Assembly (NCBI RefSeq): GCF_029323795.1
Contig: NZ_CP119758.1
Coordinates: forward strand, 1,798,001-1,862,000
Origin: Zobellia alginiliquefaciens
GTDB lineage: Bacteria; Bacteroidota; Bacteroidia; Flavobacteriales; Flavobacteriaceae
DNA length: 64,000 nt
Direction: 5' to 3'
This document shows positions 36,599 through 45,262 of the stretch, in pieces. Position 1 is the stretch's first letter; every line of letters begins with the position of its first letter. Below the pieces are notes generated by a model, which searched no databases, was not told the DNA's origin, and saw only the letters and a program-made list of their open reading frames with translations. A program made the position numbers and the translations under genes.

Positions 36599-37768
36599 AT
36601 GGAAAAACAAAAATACCTAAGCAATACCGTTCTCTATCTCATGAGCCTATCGGCTGGCTTAATTGTGGCAAACCTCTATTACAACCAACCTTTGCTGCAC
36701 ATGATTTCAGTAAGTCTGGGGGTTACGGAATCTGCAGTGAGCAATATTGCACTGGCCTCTCAGTTGGGCTATGCATTTGGGTTACTTTTTGTAGTCCCTT
36801 TGGGTGATATGATATCCAATCAAAAAATATTGAAAATCGATTTTGTCCTCATGCTGTTATCCCTATTGGCTGCAGGATTCTCTACTTCATTATGGCTCCT
36901 TGTTATTGCCAGTTTCTTTATTGGGTGTACCTCTGCCCTGCCTCAATTGTTCGTTCCTATGGCAGCACAATTATCCAATGAGCAAAATAGGGGGCGCGCC
37001 ATTGGCATAGTTATGAGCGGATTGTTAATAGGTATTTTAGCAAGCCGTGTCATTAGCGGTTTTGTAGGGGAGCAATTCGGTTGGCGCACCATGTATTTTG
37101 TAGCCACGGCAATGATGCTCATTCTCTTTATTGTTTTAAAATTAAAATTGCCACAGATCAAACCTGTTTATGAGGGCAGTTATAAAGACTTGATGAAATC
37201 ATTAATTCATTTCTTTAAAACCGAACCTCCATTGCGACTTGCAGCAGTAAGAGGCGGACTTTCATTTGCAGGGCTGAGTGCTTTTTGGACGACTTTAGTT
37301 TTTCTAATGGAGGATAATTTTGGCTATGGAAGTGGTATTACCGGTATGTTTGGCCTTATTGGAGTGGTAGGTGCATTAGCAGCCACAGTAGTAGGAAAAC
37401 TAAGCGACCGTATGAGCAAAAACCGAATTGTTATTATATCTACCTTAGTTTTAATTCTCTCTTGGGCGGTATTTTTGTTTTCCCATCACTCCATCATAGG
37501 CATTATAATTGGTGTTATCCTGGTAGACCTTGGCCAACAATCACTTCATATTGCCAATCAGAACATTATATTCTCCCGAAATGAGAACGCCCGTAACCGT
37601 GTAAATACAGTTTATATGGTTATCTTTTTCTTAGGAGGTGCCCTTGGAACCGTGTTAGGCGCTTACGCGTGGCAGCACTACCAATGGATGGGTGTATCCA
37701 CTCTTGGTCTAATCCTTTCAATTGTATCACTAATAGTCCATCTGGGTTTTGGGGATAAGAAAATTTAA
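36599..37768 (+). CDS. Major facilitator superfamily transporter
   Basis: A 389-residue inner-membrane transporter with about twelve hydrophobic segments. The first-half signature IALASQLGYAFGLLFVVPLGD and the RGRAIGIVMSGLLIGILASR loop indicate a drug- or metabolite-efflux-type MFS protein close to YgaY/Bcr-like exporters. I prefer the ATG at 36599; an ATG four codons upstream is possible. It converges with trhO, with only three bases between stop codons. The substrate is unknown. Confidence 0.87.
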   Translation: MEKQKYLSNTVLYLMSLSAGLIVANLYYNQPLLHMISVSLGVTESAVSNIALASQLGYAFGLLFVVPLGDMISNQKILKIDFVLMLLSLLAAGFSTSLWLLVIASFFIGCTSALPQLFVPMAAQLSNEQNRGRAIGIVMSGLLIGILASRVISGFVGEQFGWRTMYFVATAMMLILFIVLKLKLPQIKPVYEGSYKDLMKSLIHFFKTEPPLRLAAVRGGLSFAGLSAFWTTLVFLMEDNFGYGSGITGMFGLIGVVGALAATVVGKLSDRMSKNRIVIISTLVLILSWAVFLFSHHSIIGIIIGVILVDLGQQSLHIANQNIIFSRNENARNRVNTVYMVIFFLGGALGTVLGAYAWQHYQWMGVSTLGLILSIVSLIVHLGFGDKKI

Positions 37769-37771
37769 ATC

Positions 37772-38803
37772 TTACTTTTTAAACTTTAAGACTTCTGACC
37801 TTCCCTTTTTGAAAATCTTGTTGCTAGCCCCTTTTCCTCTTCTCAGTTCTTTCTGTTCCTCAAAAGGCAAGGCATTTATTTCTTGACAACTGTCCGAACA
37901 GCAATTGTCCATCTTTTGGGCGCACTCATCACATTGAATAAACAAAAGGTGACAAGCTTCGTTAGCACAATTTACATGGTTGTCACATGGTTTACCACAC
38001 TGGTGACAGCTTGCGATCACATCATCGGAAATCCGTTCACTGCGCCGGTGATCAAAAACAAAGTTTTTACCTAAAAATTTATTTTCAAGATTTTTACTTT
38101 TTACCTGGCGGGTATAATCTATAATGCCACCCTCTAATTGGTAAACCTGTTTAAAACCTTTGTGTTTATAGTAGGCACTGGCCTTTTCGCACCGTATACC
38201 CCCTGTGCAGTACATGACCAGCTTTTTATCCTCTTTATGGTCCGCAAGGTCTTTTTCAATAATATCCAATGAATCCCTGAACGTATCAACATCTGGGGTA
38301 ATAGCATTTTTAAAATGACCAATTTCGCTCTCATAGTGATTACGCATATCCACCAATACCGTATCCGGGTCTTCTATAAGTTCATTGAATTTTTCAGCAC
38401 CAACATGTATTCCTTTATTGGTAACATCAAAAGTAGTATCAACAAGACCATCTGCCACAATCTTTTTTCTCACTTTTACCTTTAGTTTTAAGAAAGAGAG
38501 ATTGTCTTGCTCTATGGCGATGTTAAGTCGAACATTTTCCAAAAAAGAAATACTGTCCAAATGGGTTTTAAATTCTTCAAAATTTTCGGCAGGTACGGAT
38601 AATTGGGCATTTATCCCTTCGTGAGCTACGTAAATTCGCCCAAGAACGTCCAATTCGTTCCAGCTGATGAAAAGATGATTTCTAAATATTTCCGGATTAC
38701 CGATCTGTGCATATTTGTAGAAAGAGATAGTCAAACGTTCTTGACCGGCTTCTTCAATAAGTGCCGCTCTTTCTTTTGCACTTAAGTTATTGTACAGTTG
38801 CAT
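37772..38803 (-). CDS. trhO: tRNA uridine(34) hydroxylase TrhO, rhodanese family
   Basis: A 343-residue enzyme of the YceA/TrhO family, which hydroxylates U34 in the tRNA anticodon to give ho5U. The N-terminal acylphosphatase-like part is followed by a rhodanese domain with the active Cys199 in MYCTGGIRCEKAS. The C-terminal cysteine cluster CHQCGKPCDN...CDECAQKMDNCCSDSC is typical of the longer family members and may bind zinc. I start at the ATG at 38803 (MQLYNNLSA), since the 34 upstream codons lack family likeness. Confidence 0.92.
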   Translation of the reverse strand: MQLYNNLSAKERAALIEEAGQERLTISFYKYAQIGNPEIFRNHLFISWNELDVLGRIYVAHEGINAQLSVPAENFEEFKTHLDSISFLENVRLNIAIEQDNLSFLKLKVKVRKKIVADGLVDTTFDVTNKGIHVGAEKFNELIEDPDTVLVDMRNHYESEIGHFKNAITPDVDTFRDSLDIIEKDLADHKEDKKLVMYCTGGIRCEKASAYYKHKGFKQVYQLEGGIIDYTRQVKSKNLENKFLGKNFVFDHRRSERISDDVIASCHQCGKPCDNHVNCANEACHLLFIQCDECAQKMDNCCSDSCQEINALPFEEQKELRRGKGASNKIFKKGRSEVLKFKK

Positions 38804-39338
38804 GCTATACCAATGTTTTAAGTTTGTAAAGAATAATTTAAGTGGGCAAAGATAAGAAATATTGAGGATTTTTTTAATAACGGTAGAACGGAAGCAAAAA
38901 GACACACATCAACCGTAAACTACCTTGGGTAGATCCAAGAAACAATAAAATAGAATACACTTAGATTTCAAGTAAAGCATTGGAATATTCAACTTGATTA
39001 TCGAGTAAAAAATAAAAAAGAGCCCTGACAAAATCAAGGCTCTTTATTGACCGTTCCAATTTTTCTTCTTCATAGCATCTTTAAAGAACATTAAAAAAGG
39101 AAACGATCACCATTGTCCCCTAAAACTAAAAAGGGGGCACTTATTTGAGTTAGTTTCCGATTAATTACCGGAACAATATTTTCAATAAGATACTACACCG
39201 CCTTCAAGGTTGCGTAATAGGAACAACTTTTTTAATAAACACTTATGTTTTAGACGTGTAACAAACAGATTCCTTACCAACCTTTATATTATTTATATAA
39301 ATTTTAACGCATTGCGAACACACAAAAAACTAGCTGCC
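38804..39338. other. Gene-free region between trhO and recA with an orphan hairpin
   Basis: No supported ORF or tRNA is found here. A terminator-like hairpin at 39017-39045 has a stem AAAGAGCC/GGCTCTTT, with A/T runs on both sides, but no gene ends at it on either strand. A weak CCCC/GGGG hairpin lies near 39117-39138. A short RNA ending at the hairpin is possible but no promoter match was seen. Confidence 0.45.
39017..39045. terminator. Orphan terminator-like hairpin
   Basis: The stem AAAGAGCC/GGCTCTTT extends with TGA/TCA around a C-A mismatch (a U-G wobble on the minus strand). T runs flank it on both strands. It lies about 210 bases upstream of trhO and 370 upstream of recA, with no gene to end. 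Confidence 0.5.
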
Positions 39339-39346
39339 TATTTTTA
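39312..39346 (+). promoter_or_regulatory. Candidate recA promoter
   Basis: TTG at 39312-39314 and TATTTTTA at 39339-39346 (one mismatch to TAnnTTTG) are 24 bp apart, slightly longer than ideal. Transcription would start near 39351, leaving a leader of about 67 bases. Confidence 0.4.
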
Positions 39347-39383
39347 GAAAATGAATGGCAGAACTGGCATTATGATAAAAGAA

Positions 39384-39398
39384 ATGCTAATTTAGCAT
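39384..39398. promoter_or_regulatory. Palindrome in the recA leader, candidate operator
   Basis: ATGCTAA-T-TTAGCAT is a perfect 15-base inverted repeat that ends 19 bases before the recA ATG. Its position fits repressor binding or a small RNA hairpin. No SOS box is defined for this phylum in my knowledge, so the link to damage control is an inference. Confidence 0.45.
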
Positions 39399-39417
39399 CC
39401 CTTAAAAAAAAGAAAAT

Positions 39418-40425
39418 ATGAGCTCGGAAAAAGATGCAAAACTAAAAGCCCTTAAGTTAACCTTAGATAAATTAGATAAGACTTACGGAAAAGGTGCCGT
39501 AATGAAAATGGGCGATAGAGTGGTGGAAGATGTTGAAATCATCCCTTCCGGTTCATTAGGCCTAGATATAGCCTTAGGCGTAGGTGGTTACCCACGTGGT
39601 AGAGTCATTGAAATTTACGGTCCGGAATCATCGGGTAAAACCACTTTGACCTTACACGCTATTGCCGAAGCTCAAAAAAACGGAGGAATTGCAGCTTTTA
39701 TTGATGCAGAGCACGCTTTTGACCGTTTTTATGCGCAAAAGCTAGGTGTTGATATTGACAACCTGATTATTTCTCAACCGGATAATGGTGAGCAAGCATT
39801 GGAAATTGCCGATAACTTGATTCGTTCGGGTGCTATTGATATTGTTATTATTGACTCCGTTGCTGCGTTGACCCCTAAAAGTGAGATTGAAGGTGAAATG
39901 GGAGACTCTAAAATGGGGCTTCACGCAAGGTTAATGTCACAAGCACTTCGGAAGCTTACCGGTTCTATCAGTAAAACCAATTGTACCGTAATCTTCATTA
40001 ACCAGTTACGTGAGAAAATTGGCGTAATGTTCGGTAACCCTGAAACAACTACTGGTGGTAACGCATTAAAATTCTACGCTTCGGTTCGACTTGACATTCG
40101 TAGATCTACACAAATTAAGGATACTGATGGTAATGTTCAAGGGAACAAAACCCGTGTAAAAGTTGTGAAGAACAAAGTTGCACCACCATTTAGAACTACT
40201 GAGTTTGATATTATGTATGGCGAAGGAATCTCTAAAGTCGGAGAGATAATCGACCTTGGCGTGGAGTATGAAATCGTTAAGAAAAGCGGTTCTTGGTTCA
40301 GTTATGGAGACACAAAACTAGGACAAGGCCGTGATGCCGTAAAGTCCTTGTTATTAGACAACCCAGAACTTTTTGAAGAATTGGACGGAAAAATCAGAGC
40401 TGCTATTAAAGCTCTAAAAGAATAA
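39418..40425 (+). CDS. recA: Recombinase RecA
   Basis: The 335-residue RecA strand-exchange protein used in homologous recombination and DNA repair. Walker A is GPESSGKT (68-75), Walker B is in [12 protein letters not shown], and the L2 region is [26 protein letters not shown]. Length is normal and the C-terminal tail is short. It is a single gene with a palindrome just upstream and a 19-base-pair hairpin after its stop. Confidence 0.98.
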   Translation: MSSEKDAKLKALKLTLDKLDKTYGKGAVMKMGDRVVEDVEIIPSGSLGLDIALGVGGYPRGRVIEIYGPESSGKTTLTLHAIAEAQKNGGIAAFIDAEHAFDRFYAQKLGVDIDNLIISQPDNGEQALEIADNLIRSGAIDIVIIDSVAALTPKSEIEGEMGDSKMGLHARLMSQALRKLTGSISKTNCTVIFINQLREKIGVMFGNPETTTGGNALKFYASVRLDIRRSTQIKDTDGNVQGNKTRVKVVKNKVAPPFRTTEFDIMYGEGISKVGEIIDLGVEYEIVKKSGSWFSYGDTKLGQGRDAVKSLLLDNPELFEELDGKIRAAIKALKE

Positions 40426-40452
40426 TTAGGAACATCTTCTTTTAAGAGTACC

Positions 40453-40500
40453 TTGCGCCGTTATTATACGACTATTGATAATCGTATAATAACGGCGCAA
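40453..40500. other. Large perfect hairpin after recA
   Basis: Two perfect 19-base arms (TTGCGCCGTTATTATACGA and complement) with a 10-base loop begin 28 bases after the recA stop. There is no T run on the plus strand, so it may protect the mRNA end or act as a different structural element rather than a simple terminator. Confidence 0.7.
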
Positions 40501-40577
40501 CGCTTTAACCTAAGCTTAAGAATACTTCACGCAACCCTTGTAACAATTTTCCATCTATTATAAAAAATTTGAATACT

Positions 40578-41006
40578 ATGGGTAAATTGTACCTTAAGCT
40601 TTTAACAATTGCATGTGCGCTAACTACAGTATCTTGTAGTTTAAATGATGACGATATAAACTTTAAGTATACGCCTTTAGAAATTACAGGAGCCACCTTG
40701 CCCGATACCTTTGAACTCGGAGAAGTATATGACGTAAACGTTAACATTCTAAGAACTAACGATTGTAATTTATTTGATCGGTTTGATGTGACCCGTTCTT
40801 TTACGGACACTAGTCAAATTAGGACCGTTTCTGCCATTGGTATTGCTTTAGAGAAAGATTCTTGCGCCGAGGCTAATGATGAAATTGAAGATTTATTTCA
40901 GTTTGAAGTTCTTTATACCGAACCTTATATTTTTAGATTTTATACGGGCGATGATGTTGAGGGAGAAGCTGAATTTATAGAAATTGAAGTGCCAGTGAAA
41001 GAATAA
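40578..41006 (+). CDS. Hypothetical lipoprotein
   Basis: A 142-residue protein with a lipoprotein signal: hydrophobic LLTIACALTTVS followed by Cys20. The mature part is acidic and appears beta-rich (EITGATLPDTFELGEVYDVNVNILRTNDC...). Two cysteines, in NDCNLF and KDSCAE, could form a disulfide. I start at the ATG at 40578 rather than the TTG nine bases before. No family is recognised. It lies between recA and an ECF sigma gene, oriented with both. Confidence 0.75.
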   Translation: MGKLYLKLLTIACALTTVSCSLNDDDINFKYTPLEITGATLPDTFELGEVYDVNVNILRTNDCNLFDRFDVTRSFTDTSQIRTVSAIGIALEKDSCAEANDEIEDLFQFEVLYTEPYIFRFYTGDDVEGEAEFIEIEVPVKE

Positions 41007-41099
41007 TTATCTTTAACCTAAATCGTAAGTACTTCACAAGAACTTTTTTAAGCAAGTATATAACGATTAACCAAATGTTTTAAAAAACACGCCGTCACT

Positions 41100-41672
41100 T
41101 TGGGTCTAGAAGAACTCATTATTAATTGCAAGAAAGGAAACCGCAAGGCACAAGAACAATTGTATCGCGATTATTCTCGCACCTTGTTCGGTATCTGCTT
41201 AAAGTATTCGCGTAACCGCACGGAAGCCGAAGACAATTTGCATGACAGTTTTTTGGTCATTTATGAAAAAGTGGGGCAGTTTAAGCACAAGGGCTCTTTT
41301 GAAGGGTGGCTAAAGCGTATTACCGTCAATACCGTACTTCAAAAATACCGTAAAGATGAGCCTTTAAGCTTAGTAAGCGATGCAATTGAAGATACAGAAA
41401 CGGTATTGGATAGCAGCTATGAAAATTTAAGTTTAGACGTATTACTAAAACACATTCAAGAATTACCGGATAAATACCGCCTTACATTCAACCTATATGT
41501 TTTAGACGGGTATACCCACAAAGAAATCAGCGAGCTTTTAGGTACCACCCAGGGCACTTCAAAAAGTAATCTGGCCAGAGCACGCAAGTTGTTAAAAGAA
41601 AAAATAGAGATTACAAAGAATAAAGCCATCATTGGCCTACTCATCTTCCTTTTGATAGGATTTTGCGTTTGA
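41100..41672 (+). CDS. ECF-type RNA polymerase sigma factor with hydrophobic C-terminal tail
   Basis: A 190-residue ECF sigma factor that redirects RNA polymerase to a special set of promoters. Region 2 is LYRDYSRTLFGICLKYSRNRTEAEDNLHDSF... (about 21-55) and region 4 is ELPDKYRLTFNLYVLDGYTHKEISELLGTT (about 121-150). After the DNA-binding helix the protein ends in a hydrophobic stretch at about 176-190 (AIIGLLIFLLIGFCV), an unusual tail that could hold it at the membrane. TTG is the only reasonable start codon. The gene at 41729 is very likely its regulator. Confidence 0.88.
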   Translation: MGLEELIINCKKGNRKAQEQLYRDYSRTLFGICLKYSRNRTEAEDNLHDSFLVIYEKVGQFKHKGSFEGWLKRITVNTVLQKYRKDEPLSLVSDAIEDTETVLDSSYENLSLDVLLKHIQELPDKYRLTFNLYVLDGYTHKEISELLGTTQGTSKSNLARARKLLKEKIEITKNKAIIGLLIFLLIGFCV

Positions 41673-41728
41673 CCTGTGAAAAAGAGTACATCAAAAAAAC
41701 AAAATACCAAGTACCTAAGCATTGAATA

Positions 41729-43324
41729 ATGAGTAAAAAAAATATACAAAACCTGTTTCAGGAGAAGTTTCGCGACTTTGAGGAGGTGCCGGACCCAAGG
41801 GTCTGGACATCCATTGAAGCCTCTCTGAACAAGAAGAAAAAGAAAAGGGCCTTTCCTATCTGGTGGACCCTGGGCGGAGCTGCGGCGGCATTGGTTATTG
41901 GATTAGTTGCTTTCTATCCCTTTGAGACTAAAAACGAAGCTCCTAGTAGTTTCACAGATGTTGACCAAAAGGAAAATACAATTGAAAACACCCTTGAAAA
42001 TACCAATGAGTTTATTTTAGACAACACAGACGAAGTTGCTGAAGGTGAGTCTAGTATATCCACAAATTCTGAAATAACCCCAGAGTCCTCAAATAAGGAA
42101 ACAGAGCACAAAACTACGACTACTTTGAATGCTGATGAGATTCAAACTAATTCTCAAAAAAGTACGTACGAAAAGTCCGGTTTGAAATCAAATATAACTT
42201 CAGAAGTTGCTCAAACAGAAAAAAAACCAAATGGTACCCAAAATGCTAGAACCATTACGAGTACCTCTAACAAAGCTGACTATGCTTCGAACCTGGAGAA
42301 AGACAATCAACCTATAACAGCATCAAACCATTCTCCATCAAACGAAGAGCATATAGAAACATCAAAAACTAATGTTAGTGATGCAATCGGCATAGCTTCA
42401 AACATAAACAATGGAGATAGCCCAGCAACAAAACTGCGAAAAGAAGATGGTCCAGCTTCAGTCTCCGAAACAGAAATAGCAGAAAATATCACGTCCGTTC
42501 AAAAAGAGAAAGAGGAAAACGAAAAGAAATCCATTTTTGATGAAATTGAAGCTGAGGAAAAAATTGTAAGCACTGAAAAAACCGGTCGTTGGTCTGCAGG
42601 ACCTAATGTTGCTCCCGTTTATTACAATGCAATTGGTGACGGTTCGCCAGTAAATTCCATTTTTAATGAAAATTCTAAATCCGGGAATACTAACCTTAGC
42701 TACGGTCTAACCGTCGCCTATGCTTTAAATGATAAATTAAGCATACGTTCCGGGGTAAATAAAGTAGACTATGGGTATGACACCAACGATGTTGGGTTTA
42801 CCTCTACCTTACAAGAAGCCTCCTCAGAAAAAATACAGAATCTTAACTATGCCAGTACTGCAAAAAACATAGTGGTCACCGGCCAAAATAGTAATTTTAA
42901 TAGTCTGGCAAATGCCGATGCTATGTTTGCTTTTGAAGTCACAGACGCTAATCCTAACCAAAGAAACGGCACCATGGCACAGCAATTTGGATATTTAGAA
43001 GTGCCTTTAGAGCTTGACTATGCATTGATAGATCGCAAATTTGGCTTGAATATACTAGGCGGTGTAAGCTCATTGTTTCTAATAGACAACTCCGTAACCC
43101 TTACATCGGGGGAGTTAACAACCGAAATAGGTGAAGCGAACAATGTGAACTCCGTTAACTTTAGTACCAACATTGGGTTTGGTGTTAATTACAAATTCAC
43201 TCCTAAAATACGTTTTAACGTAGAACCAGTTTTTAAATATCAATTGAATACCTTCTCAGATGTATCCGGAGATTTCAATCCGTTTACCATTGGGGTTTAC
43301 AGTGGACTTAATTTTAAATTCTAA
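41729..43324 (+). CDS. Putative trans-envelope protein: cytoplasmic segment, one helix, long linker, beta-barrel
   Basis: A 531-residue protein of unusual layout. Residues 1-41 are cytoplasmic and carry FEEVPDPRVWTSIEASL, a motif of the kind found at the start of anti-sigma-like membrane proteins in Bacteroidota, followed by a basic KKKKKR. One helix spans about 44-65. Residues 66-285 are a low-complexity linker rich in Glu, Asn, Ser and Thr. From 286 (GRWSAGPNVAPVYY) to the end the sequence looks like an outer-membrane barrel closing with YSGLNFKF. It follows the ECF sigma gene by 56 bases. I infer that it controls the sigma factor; no target or signal can be named. Confidence 0.75.
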   Translation: MSKKNIQNLFQEKFRDFEEVPDPRVWTSIEASLNKKKKKRAFPIWWTLGGAAAALVIGLVAFYPFETKNEAPSSFTDVDQKENTIENTLENTNEFILDNTDEVAEGESSISTNSEITPESSNKETEHKTTTTLNADEIQTNSQKSTYEKSGLKSNITSEVAQTEKKPNGTQNARTITSTSNKADYASNLEKDNQPITASNHSPSNEEHIETSKTNVSDAIGIASNINNGDSPATKLRKEDGPASVSETEIAENITSVQKEKEENEKKSIFDEIEAEEKIVSTEKTGRWSAGPNVAPVYYNAIGDGSPVNSIFNENSKSGNTNLSYGLTVAYALNDKLSIRSGVNKVDYGYDTNDVGFTSTLQEASSEKIQNLNYASTAKNIVVTGQNSNFNSLANADAMFAFEVTDANPNQRNGTMAQQFGYLEVPLELDYALIDRKFGLNILGGVSSLFLIDNSVTLTSGELTTEIGEANNVNSVNFSTNIGFGVNYKFTPKIRFNVEPVFKYQLNTFSDVSGDFNPFTIGVYSGLNFKF

Positions 43325-43381
43325 ATTTATTCTCAGCCCTTCTTTATTTTTAGGTAGTTTGCACACTGTAAAAACTAATTG

Positions 43382-44266
43382 ATGAAACAGAAGCTTCAAA
43401 TTTTTAAGGCGGTGGCATTTCACTCTAGTTTCACAAAAGCGGCAGAGCAACTTTTTATATCACAGCCAGCCGTATCCAAAGCCATCCGTACTATTGAAGA
43501 TGAATACAAAACCACTTTCTTTCTTAGAAAACGGAATTCAATTGAACTTACAGAAGACGGAAAAGCTTTTCTAGTCTATGCCAATAGAATACTAGATATA
43601 CATTCCGAAATAGAAAATCAGTTTCTGCATCAGAAAGAACATATTCCCGATTCCATTCACTTTGGAGCAAGTACCACCTTAATCAACCATATAGTTCCAA
43701 AGATTATTGCGAAATTTAGAACGCAGCATCCACATACCCATTTTGATATAAAAAGTGGCAATTCAGAAGAAATAGAAGAATCCATTCTAAACCAACAATT
43801 AAATTTTGGCATCACGGAAGGCAGCAACACCAACCGCAAACTGCACTATAAAAAATTTATAAAAGACGAAATTGTACTGGTTACCAGCGTCAAAAATTCG
43901 GCTTTCAAACAAAATACGATACCCACAGAGACCCTTCAGAAACTACCTATGATCGAGCGGGAAATGGGTTCCGGTACCAGAGAAATTATCTATGATTTTC
44001 TAAAAGAGCATCAGATTAAAAAACTGAACAACATTGTTACCCTAAATAGCACCGAAGCTATTAAACATTATCTCTACCACTCGGATACTTTTGCCCTACT
44101 ATCCATTCATGCTATAAATGAAGACCTCATTGCCAATAAATTGAAAATTATAGACATTAAGAATATTACCATTGAACGTTGGTTTTACTTTGTTTCTAGA
44201 ACAGGCTATCAATCTAACGTAATGGACTACTTTGAAAAATTCGCCAGAAACAACTATAACTTTTAG
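43382..44266 (+). CDS. LysR-type transcriptional regulator
   Basis: A 294-residue LysR regulator. The N-terminal winged helix-turn-helix is LQIFKAVAFHSSFTKAAEQLFISQPAVSKAIRTIE, followed by a linker helix and a two-lobed substrate-binding domain. It is close in layout to CysL/YeiE types, which respond to sulfur compounds. The TTG just before the ATG at 43382 is ignored. The yeiH gene lies 75 bases downstream in the same direction and is the probable target. Confidence 0.92.
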   Translation: MKQKLQIFKAVAFHSSFTKAAEQLFISQPAVSKAIRTIEDEYKTTFFLRKRNSIELTEDGKAFLVYANRILDIHSEIENQFLHQKEHIPDSIHFGASTTLINHIVPKIIAKFRTQHPHTHFDIKSGNSEEIEESILNQQLNFGITEGSNTNRKLHYKKFIKDEIVLVTSVKNSAFKQNTIPTETLQKLPMIEREMGSGTREIIYDFLKEHQIKKLNNIVTLNSTEAIKHYLYHSDTFALLSIHAINEDLIANKLKIIDIKNITIERWFYFVSRTGYQSNVMDYFEKFARNNYNF

Positions 44267-44288
44267 TTATTTCATATAGCATATTAAA

Positions 44289-44321
44289 TTGCTTAAAAGT
44301 AATTTAACGCCCCTATTTTTG
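44289..44321 (+). promoter_or_regulatory. Promoter of yeiH
   Basis: TTG (44289-44291), a 22-bp spacer and TATTTTTG (44314-44321) precede the yeiH ATG at 44342. It would allow expression separate from the LysR gene. Confidence 0.6.
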
Positions 44322-44341
44322 TATCAGTAAATGAAGTTGAT

Positions 44342-45262
44342 ATGAAAGATAGAATGACAAAAGCAATATTTATAGGATTAGCATTATTAGTAGTTAGCGG
44401 ATGGGTAAATAGCCCTACGGCACTACTTCTTGGTTTTGGTTTTACCTTATTTTTTAATAACCCGTTTAAGGCATATTGCCATAAGGCCATTCATTCCTTT
44501 CTTAAGATATCTGTAGTAGGTTTAGGGTTTGGTATGTTCATAAAAGAAACCTTGGAGACCAGTAAAGAAGGTTTTACCTTAACTTTCTTATCCATTCTTT
44601 TAACCGTAAGCCTAGGCTTTCTCCTCACAAAACTTCTAAAATTAGACACCAAACTAGGACATTTGATTACCTCTGGAACTTCAGTTTGTGGTGGTAGTGC
44701 CATTGCGGCCATTTCTCCCGTAATCAACGCAAAAAGTAAAAGCATAAGTATTGCCTTAGGCGTCGTGTTCCTGTTAAACTCTGTAGCTTTATTTGTTTTT
44801 CCGGCTGTTGGGCATTACCTGCACCTCACTCAACACCAATTTGGACTCTGGTGTGCTGTGGCAATACATGATACAAGTTCTGTGGTTGGTGCCGCTTTAG
44901 GCTATGGTGATGAAGCATTAAGAATTGCTACTACCGTGAAGTTATCGCGTATGCTCTGGATTATTCCACTATCCCTTCTCTCTATGTTTGTTTTTAAAAC
45001 CAAAGGCGAAAAAGTGAAGTGGCCGTATTTCATCCTTCTATTTATTGGAGCGATACTCGTAAACAGTTACCACCTTATCCCTGCACCGGCAACTAGTCTT
45101 CTAGTATCAGGCTCTAAACATCTTTTGGTATTGACCTTGTTTCTAGTGGGTTCGACTATTTCTATAAACGACTTGAAGAAAACAGGTATCCGTCCCATGG
45201 TTTTGGCCGTTCTTCTTTGGATATTTATTTCAGTACTATCCCTAGTCTATATATTATACTAG
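44342..45262 (+). CDS. yeiH: YeiH family putative sulfate exporter
   Basis: A 306-residue inner-membrane protein with about ten helices, of the YeiH/PSE (UPF0324) family. The signature TSGTSVCGGSAIAAISPVI and the AIHDTSSVVGAALGYG segment are clear. Members are annotated as putative sulfate or sulfite exporters, but direct evidence is limited. Linkage to a LysR regulator is the usual arrangement. Its last four bases overlap the end of the converging plsC-like gene. Confidence 0.92.
   Translation: MKDRMTKAIFIGLALLVVSGWVNSPTALLLGFGFTLFFNNPFKAYCHKAIHSFLKISVVGLGFGMFIKETLETSKEGFTLTFLSILLTVSLGFLLTKLLKLDTKLGHLITSGTSVCGGSAIAAISPVINAKSKSISIALGVVFLLNSVALFVFPAVGHYLHLTQHQFGLWCAVAIHDTSSVVGAALGYGDEALRIATTVKLSRMLWIIPLSLLSMFVFKTKGEKVKWPYFILLFIGAILVNSYHLIPAPATSLLVSGSKHLLVLTLFLVGSTISINDLKKTGIRPMVLAVLLWIFISVLSLVYILY

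Noticed and set aside
39351-39395. 14-codon leader peptide before recA
   Set aside because: There is no codon pattern suggesting attenuation and no conservation evidence; the overlapping palindrome explains the sequence better. Mentioned only within the recA finding.
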